Assembly (NCBI GenBank): GCA_036822015.1
Contig: DAISIL010000101.1
Coordinates: 1-6,959 of the forward strand
DNA: 6,959 nucleotides
Origin: DAISIL01 sp036822015
Lineage (GTDB): Bacteria > Bacteroidota > Bacteroidia > Cytophagales > Bernardetiaceae
Reading direction: 5' to 3'
A program made the translations under genes and the position numbers. Shown one piece after another: positions 1 through 5,278 of this stretch. The notes beneath the pieces were generated by a model. The model did no database searches. It was not told where the DNA came from and was given only the letters and a program-made list of their open reading frames with translations. Every line of letters starts with the position of its first letter. Within the stretch, counting starts at the first letter, position 1.

Positions 1-2060
1 ACGGCGGTTGGTCGCTGGAAATGATCGACCCGAGTAACCCTTGTGGTGGAATCAACAACTGGACAGCTTCTAGGGCTGCTATTGGTGGAACGCCCGGACA
101 GATAAATTCAGTTTTTGGTATAAACCCTGATACGATACCACCTTTGGCAACTCGTGTTCAGGTAATATCCAATAATCGTTTATCGGTACAGTTTGATGAG
201 GTGATGAACGAAAGTGAGCTTTTGGGGGCAGCTTATGTGATGAGCGATGGGGTAGCGATTGACTCTGTCATTGTTTCTGGGCCTGAAAGTGTCTTGCTAC
301 TTTTGGGACAGTCTTTGGTAGCTACACAACGCTATACATTGACAATCAAAAACATAAGTGATTGTGTGGGTAACTTACTTACGGAGCAAAGCATCACCTT
401 TGGGTTGGGAGCCGTGCCTGGATTCAACGAACTACTCATCACAGAAATATTCGCCAATACAACGCCTTCGGTAGGCTTACCCGAGGATCGTTTTTTGGAG
501 ATATTCAATCCAACAGATAAAATATTAAACTTAGCAGAAGTTATGTTAGAAGATGATGTAAGGTCTGCTCAGTTACCCAATTATGTCCTCTTTCCGGGGG
601 CTTATGTGATCTTGACCAACACGAGTGCTGTCCCTGATTATGCCCGTTTTGGAGAGGTCTTGGGGGTCTCGGGTATGCCCACGATCACGCAGGCGGGCAA
701 GGAACTGCGTTTGCGTACCACTGCTGGTGATCCTGTGTTTGCGGTGCGCTACAGCGATGCCTGGTACCGAGACGAGATCAAGAAAAACGGTGGCTGGACA
801 CTCGAAATGATCGACACCGGTAACCCTTGTGGCCAGGCCAACAACTGGCGTGCCGCCGAAGCAGCCGTAGGCGGAACTCCAGGGCAGCCCAACTCTGTAC
901 AGGGCAACAACCCCGATAACCGCCCGCCGGTATTGCGCGCTGTCGTCGTAGAAGATGCCCAAACATTGCTTGTTCAGTTTGATGAAAAGTTAGAACCTAT
1001 ACAATTTTTAAATTTTGCATCATTTCGTATAGATCGCGGTATTTCTGTTGTAGGGCAGGAGGTAGTTTCGGATCAGGAGATGCGTCTGCGACTCAATCCG
1101 TCCTTACAAGTTCGCACCATTTATACCCTTACGGCGAGCAATATTACGGACTGCCTCGGCAACCTGATCGGCGACCAAAACAGTCGTACTTTTGTCCTGC
1201 CCGAGCGGGGTGCTGTTGGTGATTTGATTATCAATGAAATTCTCTTTGATGCGCCCGTAGGCGGTACAGATTTTGTCGAAATCTACAACCGCTCCGATAA
1301 GTACATCGACTTAAAAGGTTGGCAATGGGCGCGTTGGCGCGATGATGCCATTTACACGCCCCGGGCCATGCGTACGGAGGCGCTCGTGATTGCGCCCAAG
1401 GCGTACTATGTGTTCAGTAATAGCAATGCTCGGCTGCTGGCCCAGTATCCACGCGGGGCCCAGGATCGTTTCGTGGAGATGAACCTGCCAGCTTTTACGA
1501 GTACGGAGGGGAGTGTGCTGCTCCTCAATCCCGAGGATAGCGTCTTTGATCGCTTCGATTATGACCGCGATTTTCATTTTGGGTTATTGCCCAACAAAAA
1601 AGGGGTATCCCTGGAGCGTATTCGCTTTTCGGGGCAAACCAACGACCGCAACAACTGGCACTCCGCCGCCGCTACGGCTGGCTATGGAACGCCTGGTTTT
1701 CTCAATTCTCAACACATCGAAAACCCAATGAATCAACAAGATGCAGACTGTTTTAGTTTGACCAACGAGGTCTTTAGCCCTGATGGCGATGGCTTCCGAG
1801 ACTTCACCCAACTGGACTACAACTGCCCTGCCGTCGGGCAAGTGGCAACGATTTCGATCTACGACGCACGCGGGCGCAAAGTGCGTACCCTGATCCAAAA
1901 CCAAAGCTTAGCCGTCAGTGGGACGATCATTTGGGATGGCATCCGCGATGACGGACAGGCAGCCAAAATCGGTTATTACCTCTTCCTGATCGAGCTATAC
2001 GACCTGGAGGGACGCACCCAAAGAATACAGAAAAAAGTTGTTGTGGGTGCTAAATTTTGA
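1..2060 (+). CDS. Lamin-tail-domain / bacterial Ig-like repeat surface protein (5' end missing)
   Basis: The frame is open from the window edge (first full codon at 3), so the N-terminus and any signal peptide lie outside; the ATG at 21 falls inside a conserved motif and is not the start. Residues are numbered from that ATG. The order is: tail of a first lamin-tail domain (to ~35), SbsA/Big_5-type Ig-like domain (~39-128), second lamin-tail domain (~133-295), second Ig-like domain (~301-391), third lamin-tail domain (~396-565), and a C-terminal FlgD/CHU_C-like Ig module (~576-679) with VFSPDGDG, IYDARGR and a final KKVVVGAKF. Each lamin-tail domain ends in a motif like NNWxxAxAxxGGTPGxxNS. 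The only cysteines form three pairs (8/115, 270/378, 577/602), which suits an exported, disulfide-bonded protein. Proteins of this architecture are common, mostly uncharacterised cell-surface or secreted proteins of Bacteroidota. The C-terminus resembles modules associated with type IX secretion, but I cannot assign a sorting signal firmly. Ligand and function are unknown. Confidence 0.9.
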   Translation, partial: GGWSLEMIDPSNPCGGINNWTASRAAIGGTPGQINSVFGINPDTIPPLATRVQVISNNRLSVQFDEVMNESELLGAAYVMSDGVAIDSVIVSGPESVLLLLGQSLVATQRYTLTIKNISDCVGNLLTEQSITFGLGAVPGFNELLITEIFANTTPSVGLPEDRFLEIFNPTDKILNLAEVMLEDDVRSAQLPNYVLFPGAYVILTNTSAVPDYARFGEVLGVSGMPTITQAGKELRLRTTAGDPVFAVRYSDAWYRDEIKKNGGWTLEMIDTGNPCGQANNWRAAEAAVGGTPGQPNSVQGNNPDNRPPVLRAVVVEDAQTLLVQFDEKLEPIQFLNFASFRIDRGISVVGQEVVSDQEMRLRLNPSLQVRTIYTLTASNITDCLGNLIGDQNSRTFVLPERGAVGDLIINEILFDAPVGGTDFVEIYNRSDKYIDLKGWQWARWRDDAIYTPRAMRTEALVIAPKAYYVFSNSNARLLAQYPRGAQDRFVEMNLPAFTSTEGSVLLLNPEDSVFDRFDYDRDFHFGLLPNKKGVSLERIRFSGQTNDRNNWHSAAATAGYGTPGFLNSQHIENPMNQQDADCFSLTNEVFSPDGDGFRDFTQLDYNCPAVGQVATISIYDARGRKVRTLIQNQSLAVSGTIIWDGIRDDGQAAKIGYYLFLIELYDLEGRTQRIQKKVVVGAKF
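3..404 (+). repeat. Internal protein-coding repeat, copy 1 (lamin-tail end + Ig-like domain)
   Basis: This segment encodes the end of a lamin-tail domain followed by an Ig-like domain, and recurs 786 bases (262 codons) downstream. In the first 36 residues 26 are identical to copy 2, including LEMID, NPCG, NNW and GGTPGQ. The remainder is more diverged but keeps VQFDE, YTLT and the [ST]DCxGNL motif. The match already starts at the window edge, so the upstream part of the gene probably holds at least one more complete lamin-tail domain. Confidence 0.85.
789..1193 (+). repeat. Internal protein-coding repeat, copy 2 (lamin-tail end + Ig-like domain)
   Basis: Second copy of the unit described at 3-404, in the same frame and at an exact offset of 786 bases over the best conserved part. 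It carries LEMID, NPCGQ, NNW, GGTPGQ, then the Ig-like domain with VQFDE, YTLT and ITDCLGNL. Compared with copy 1 its first part is much richer in G+C. A third, more degenerate lamin-tail end (SLERI, NNW, GYGTPG) is encoded near 1605-1707 without the cysteine. Confidence 0.85.
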
Positions 2061-2069
2061 AAAAAAGAC

Positions 2070-2077
2070 TACTTTTG
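2070..2077 (+). promoter_or_regulatory. Putative Bacteroidota-type -7 promoter element before the ABC permease gene
   Basis: TACTTTTG matches the Bacteroidota -7 consensus TAnnTTTG exactly and lies 35 bases before the permease ATG at 2113, which would give a leader of about 30 bases. I see no convincing TTTG -33 box at the usual 19-21 base spacing. The element sits inside a small palindrome, CTAC-TTTT-GTAG (2069-2080). No terminator for the upstream lamin-tail gene is visible, so read-through is also possible. Confidence 0.45.
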
Positions 2078-2112
2078 TAGCCTCAAATGCACGCCTTACC
2101 CGTTGTTAATTC

Positions 2113-2961
2113 ATGCAAACAGAACAAGCCTGGACGGAGGTTATCTCGGCCCGAAGTAACTTATTCGATCTCAAGTTGCGTCAAGTTTGGCAATACCGCG
2201 ACCTGATCCGCGTTTTTGTACGCCGCGATTTTGTTTCGGTCTATAAGCAAACAGTGTTGGGGCCCTTGTGGCATTTTTTATCCCCAATTTTCGGGGCATT
2301 TATCAACGTCTTGTTATTCAACAGCATCGCTGGGCTATCGACCGAAGGCGCACCGCCTATTTTGTTTCAATTATTGAGCTTTTCGTTGTGGGGATATTTC
2401 ACGCATTGCTTTTCGGGAGCTTCCTCCACTTTCCAGGCCAACGCGGCTATTTTTTCTAAGGTTTACTTCCCCCGCCTAACGGTTCCGATTGCGCACGCGA
2501 TCTCGGCACTTTTTCAGTTGGGGATACGGCTTGTCATTCTGGCTGTGCTGTGGGTGCATTTCTTTCGCCAGGGAGCCGTTGAGTTTTTCTTTGGGGCTTT
2601 GGTGTGGTTTCCGCTGCTGCTGCTCCTGATTTCGGTGATGGGTTTGAGTTTGGGTATCATTGCCTCCTCCTTGACGGTGAAATACAAGGACATGCAAAAT
2701 TTTATAAGTTATGGAATCAATTTTTTGATGTACATATCGGCCGTCGTTTATCCCTTGTCGGCTTTACCGGAGGAATACCGCTTTTTTGCGGCGTATAATC
2801 CACTGGTTCCGCTCATGGAGGGCGCACGCTATGCCATCCTGGGTATCGGGAGTTTTGCCGTTGAAGATTTGTTGTGGTCGGTGGCTTTTACGTTGGTGGT
2901 CTTCTTTCCGGCAGTCTTGATTTTTAATTACACCGAACGGACGTTTATTGATAAGGTCTAA
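2113..2961 (+). CDS. ABC-2 type transporter permease, polysaccharide/O-antigen export family
   Basis: This 282-residue integral inner-membrane protein belongs to the ABC-2 export permeases (Wzm/KpsM/TagG-like), which pair with a separate ATPase to move lipid-linked polysaccharide or teichoic-acid-type polymers out of the cytoplasm. Visible features are the amphipathic cytoplasmic N-terminus with WQYRDLI and the family motif RRDF..YKQTVLGPLW (residues 37-53), then about six hydrophobic segments near 51-73, 83-103, 127-149, 163-185, 199-216 and 255-273. The signature KYKD (190-193) leads into AVVYPLSALP (210-219), typical of this family. Length and the C-terminal YTERTFIDKV are also typical. 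The ATG at 2113 puts the conserved N-terminal helix at the expected distance; no Shine-Dalgarno is present, as is usual in Bacteroidota. The cognate ATPase gene, normally adjacent, is not in the window, and a terminator follows immediately. The substrate cannot be read from the sequence. Confidence 0.93.
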   Translation: MQTEQAWTEVISARSNLFDLKLRQVWQYRDLIRVFVRRDFVSVYKQTVLGPLWHFLSPIFGAFINVLLFNSIAGLSTEGAPPILFQLLSFSLWGYFTHCFSGASSTFQANAAIFSKVYFPRLTVPIAHAISALFQLGIRLVILAVLWVHFFRQGAVEFFFGALVWFPLLLLLISVMGLSLGIIASSLTVKYKDMQNFISYGINFLMYISAVVYPLSALPEEYRFFAAYNPLVPLMEGARYAILGIGSFAVEDLLWSVAFTLVVFFPAVLIFNYTERTFIDKV

Positions 2962-3004
2962 ACACCCCAAGGGAAATCCTTAGGGTGTCTTGTTTTATTT
3001 TGCT
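2962..3004 (+). terminator. Rho-independent terminator after the permease gene
   Basis: It begins one base after the permease stop codon. The arms are ACACCCCAAGG (2962-2972) and CCTTAGGGTGT (2978-2988). They pair as six bp, one C/A mismatch and four bp around the loop GAAAT, followed by a T-rich tract (2989-3001). The opposite strand has no comparable T tract after the hairpin, so it mainly serves the + strand gene. It may still help separate the convergent lipoprotein gene, whose stop codon is at 3005-3007. Confidence 0.8.
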
Positions 3005-3505
3005 TTACTCTTTTGCTTGTTTGGCTTTTTCCAGAGCGTGGTAGGCATCATGGATGGCATTGAGCAGTTGCTTAACTTCTTCGTCGGGAGCTTCTCCGGC
3101 AACGAGGTTAGCCAGTTCGCCGGTTTTATCGACGAGTGTGCGGATGTGTTCCTTGACCGTGTCGTTATCAAACTCGGGCGTAGGCGTGGCAGCGGCTAGG
3201 GCTTGTGCGCTGGCTGCCATGGCAGCGGCGTTTTCCTTGACGACAGCCATGTTGTTCTCGTCGATGGCTGTATGATAGGTCATGCCCATTTCCATGTGAA
3301 AGTCTTCGATGGCTTTCCATTTTCCCATATCATTGAGGATGGGCTGCTCGGCTTGGTCGGCCGTCGGGATGGGGTCTGGTTCGGTTACCTCGGGCTGAGT
3401 AACGGCTTCTTCTTGCCGGGGTTCATCCTGGCAGGCAGTAGTTAAGCAAAGTGTGCCGAAGGTGAGTAGTCCAAAAAACAAGGGAGCAAAGCGATTTTTT
3501 TTCAT
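3005..3505 (-). CDS. Small predicted lipoprotein, alpha-helical, function unknown
   Basis: This is a 166-residue protein I cannot assign to a named family. I chose the ATG at 3505 because it gives a normal lipoprotein signal: MKKNR, a hydrophobic stretch, then LTTAC with the lipidated cysteine at residue 25. An in-frame ATG at 3592 would add 29 residues encoded in the A/T-rich intergenic region. After the cysteine comes an acidic, proline-rich linker (26-57). The rest is helix-rich and alanine-rich (about 60-166), with a break near TPTPEF (107-112). The arrangement suggests a three- or four-helix bundle. Residues 70-78 form a His/Met cluster, HMEMGMTYH. The C-terminal helix has IHDAYH (151-156), placed where cytochrome c'-type proteins have CxxCH, but without the cysteines. 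A metal- or haem-binding role is therefore only a guess. It would be anchored to a membrane facing the periplasm. Confidence 0.8.
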   Translation of the reverse strand: MKKNRFAPLFFGLLTFGTLCLTTACQDEPRQEEAVTQPEVTEPDPIPTADQAEQPILNDMGKWKAIEDFHMEMGMTYHTAIDENNMAVVKENAAAMAASAQALAAATPTPEFDNDTVKEHIRTLVDKTGELANLVAGEAPDEEVKQLLNAIHDAYHALEKAKQAKE

Positions 3506-3590
3506 GAAATCAGATTTTTTTGGTGAAAAAACAAAGCAAAAAAAAGCATTTTTATTGAAAAAACGTATCTTTCCCCAAAAAAACAACGAC
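3506..3590. promoter_or_regulatory. Divergent, A/T-tract-rich intergenic region between lipoprotein and ATP-grasp genes
   Basis: These 85 bases separate two divergent genes and must hold control signals for both. The plus strand has TATCTTTC (3566-3573), one base off the TAnnTTTG -7 consensus and 17 bases before the ATG at 3591. The minus strand has TACGTTTT (3567-3560), also a near match, sharing the central TA. Neither has a clear -33 box. Runs of five to eight A or T occur at 3515-3521, 3526-3531, 3538-3545, 3549-3553, 3558-3563 and 3577-3583, with another at 3495-3502 over the lipoprotein start. Both strands lack stop codons here in one frame, which artificially lengthens both genes. Confidence 0.5.
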
Positions 3591-4805
3591 ATGGATACCG
3601 GACTAACCTTGCTTTGTATTTCCTGCTATTTCAAGGGGGAGGAGTTTTTGCGAGCTGCCGCAGAGGCAGGTAATCGCGTCTTTCTATTGACTTCACACAA
3701 CCTAAAAAACAAACCCTGGCCCCACGAAGCCTTATCCGGCATCTTTTACGTCCAAGAGCAGAACGACATGAGCTGGGATATGGATAAGTTGGCCGGAGAG
3801 ATGGCTGTTTTCTTGCGCCATAATCCCGTAGATCGTCTGATTGCCCTCGATGATTTTGATGTAGAGCGGGTGGCAGAGCTGCGGGAGGTCTTTCGTATTC
3901 CGGGTATGGGCAGCACAACGGCGCGTTACTTTCGGGACAAACTCGCGATGCGCATGAAGGCACAGGAGGGGGGCATCCCGATTCCGACGTTTACGGCGAC
4001 GTTTCACGACCGAGACATCAACGCCTATGCCGCCGCAACGCCTGCCCCCTGGCTCATCAAGCCCCGCTCACAAGCCTCGGCTACGGGTATCCAGAAGGTA
4101 CACAGCCATCCCGAACTCTGGGAAAAAATCCATGCCCTCGGAGATGTTCGGCATGAGTATTTGATCGAAAAGTTTTCGCCCGGAAAGGTCTATCACGTCG
4201 ATAGTATCATCCTGGAAGGGAAAGTTTTGTTTAGCTTATCCTCCGAGTACCTGGATACGCCCATGGAGGTAGCCCACGGTGGCGGCATTTTCCGATCACA
4301 GAGCTTAGTTATTGATGGTGAGGAGGATACAGCCCTCCAAAAAATCAATGCCGATGTGTTGCGCGTCTTCGGGATGCGTGATGGCGTGTCGCACTCGGAG
4401 TTCATTCGTTCCAACGAAACGGGTGAGTTTCTCTTCCTCGAGACCTCTTCACGGGTAGGCGGTGCGCACCTGGCCGAGATGGTAGAAGCTGCCTCGGGCA
4501 TCAACCTTTGGCGCGAGTGGGCTCGCTTAGAGACCGCCGTAGCCCACAAACAACCCTATGCCCTGCCCGAAGTCCAGCAAATGTACGCTGGTATCATCGT
4601 GAGTTTGAGCCGGTTTGAGCATCCAGATTACAGCACCTTCAACGATACAGAGGTATGTTGGCGAATGGAAAAGGACTACCACGTCGGGCTGATCTTGCGT
4701 TCGCCTAGCCGAGAGCGTGTCCGTCAGCTCCTCCAGGACTATGCCCAACGAATCGCCAAAGATTTCCACGCAAGCCTACCCATCGCGCCCCGACCAACGC
4801 ACTAA
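3591..4805 (+). CDS. ATP-grasp domain protein, carboxylate-amine ligase-like
   Basis: This 404-residue cytoplasmic enzyme has the ATP-grasp fold. Such enzymes activate a carboxylate as an acyl phosphate and join it to an amine or thiol; this one's substrate is not evident. An N-terminal Rossmann-like lobe (1-105) includes CYFKGEEFL, NRVFLLTS and LIALDDFD. The ATP-binding part shows FRDKLAMR (K117), WLIKP (K157) with the flexible glycine loop SATG, and EYLIEKFSPGKVYHVDSI (E193 region). The metal-binding end is HSEF (E270) and FLETSSRVGG (E284, R288). A C-terminal domain (about 330-395) with YHVGLILRSPS completes it. I take the ATG at 3591 because it begins the conserved lobe; an in-frame ATG at 3453 would add 46 Lys/Phe-rich residues encoded over the lipoprotein gene start and intergenic tracts. 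PurK, biotin carboxylase and L-amino-acid ligases are relatives; none is a clear match. Confidence 0.85.
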   Translation: MDTGLTLLCISCYFKGEEFLRAAAEAGNRVFLLTSHNLKNKPWPHEALSGIFYVQEQNDMSWDMDKLAGEMAVFLRHNPVDRLIALDDFDVERVAELREVFRIPGMGSTTARYFRDKLAMRMKAQEGGIPIPTFTATFHDRDINAYAAATPAPWLIKPRSQASATGIQKVHSHPELWEKIHALGDVRHEYLIEKFSPGKVYHVDSIILEGKVLFSLSSEYLDTPMEVAHGGGIFRSQSLVIDGEEDTALQKINADVLRVFGMRDGVSHSEFIRSNETGEFLFLETSSRVGGAHLAEMVEAASGINLWREWARLETAVAHKQPYALPEVQQMYAGIIVSLSRFEHPDYSTFNDTEVCWRMEKDYHVGLILRSPSRERVRQLLQDYAQRIAKDFHASLPIAPRPTH

Positions 4806-4816
4806 GGATTTTTTTG

Positions 4817-4824
4817 TATCTTGC
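4817..4824 (+). promoter_or_regulatory. Possible -7 promoter element before the Fur-family gene
   Basis: TATCTTGC resembles TAnnTTTG with one T missing. It lies in a T-rich 44-base gap, 25 bases before the ATG at 4850. No -33 box and no hairpin terminator for the preceding ATP-grasp gene are visible, so the regulator gene may be transcribed from here, from upstream, or both. Confidence 0.25.
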
Positions 4825-4849
4825 TCAAAAGCCTTTTTTTGTGTTGCTT

Positions 4850-5278
4850 ATGGACAAAAATGCACTTGTTAGCCTCTTACAAGATCACGGATTGCGCATC
4901 ACACACGCCCGCAAGCGCGTTTTGAGTTTTTTTAATCAATACCACAACGCCTTGTCTCATAGCGAAATCGAACGTGCCTTGGGTGAGGAACTAGACCGCG
5001 TAACGATTTATCGCACCCTCAAATCTTTTGAGGAAGTGGGCTTGATTCACAAGGTACCCGATGATGGGGCGGTGGTCAAATATGCCGCCTGCCAGGCCGC
5101 CTGCGATCAGCACGCCCACCACGACCGCCACGTACATTTCAAGTGTACCTCTTGCGAGCAGACGGCCTGCCTCAACGAAGCCTACATCACGCTCCCCGAC
5201 TTGCCAAAGGGTTATGCCGCCGCTGATTTTCAAGTCCTTGTAACGGGAACCTGTCCCAAATGCCAGGCTGATGTATAA
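4850..5278 (+). CDS. Fur-family transcriptional repressor (metalloregulator)
   Basis: This 142-residue Fur-superfamily DNA-binding protein is probably a dimeric, metal-dependent repressor. The N-terminal winged helix (about 1-80) contains GLRITHARKRVL, HSEIERAL and the recognition segment DRVTIYRTL (49-57) followed by FEEVGLIHKV. The C-terminal metal-binding/dimerisation domain has a His-rich stretch (H88, H90, H91, H94, H96) running into C99xxC102, and a second CxxC at 135-138. The two CxxC pairs are the classical structural zinc site of the family. The ATG at 4850 gives the normal N-terminus; a TTG at 4814 would add 12 hydrophobic residues and is unlikely. Its stop codon overlaps the start of the flavoenzyme gene. 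Whether it senses iron, zinc, manganese or peroxide cannot be told from sequence alone. Extra cysteines at 81, 85 and 107 flank the metal region. Confidence 0.92.
   Translation: MDKNALVSLLQDHGLRITHARKRVLSFFNQYHNALSHSEIERALGEELDRVTIYRTLKSFEEVGLIHKVPDDGAVVKYAACQAACDQHAHHDRHVHFKCTSCEQTACLNEAYITLPDLPKGYAAADFQVLVTGTCPKCQADV

Noticed and set aside
573..962. Long open frame on the minus strand inside the lamin-tail gene
   Set aside because: It is antisense to a clearly conserved repeat domain and shows no recognisable motif; it coincides with the high-G+C stretch, where stop codons are rarer.
1311..1904. Minus-strand open frames at 1311-1577 and 1584-1904
   Set aside because: They lie opposite conserved lamin-tail and C-terminal modules and have no promoter, domain or neighbour to support them.
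3495..3502. Run of eight A's in codons 2-4 of the lipoprotein (T's on plus) as a phase-variation switch
   Set aside because: The run encodes the ordinary Lys-Lys-Asn start of a signal peptide and is short; nothing else points to slippage-based switching.
3453..3590. 46-codon in-frame N-terminal extension of the ATP-grasp gene
   Set aside because: The extra residues are Lys/Phe-rich, arise from A/T tracts of the intergenic region and the antisense of the lipoprotein start, and precede the conserved Rossmann lobe, which begins right after the ATG at 3591.
3506..3592. 29-codon upstream extension of the lipoprotein gene, starting opposite the ATP-grasp start
   Set aside because: It would place residues in front of a proper lipoprotein signal peptide and bury it; the ATG at 3505 gives a standard signal and lipobox.
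4814..4849. TTG start adding 12 residues to the Fur-type regulator
   Set aside because: The added residues are hydrophobic and unlike Fur N-termini; the ATG at 4850 gives the normal family length, and the TTG overlaps the likely promoter element.
4806..4849. T-rich gap after the ATP-grasp gene as a terminator
   Set aside because: There are two runs of seven T's but no convincing inverted repeat before them.
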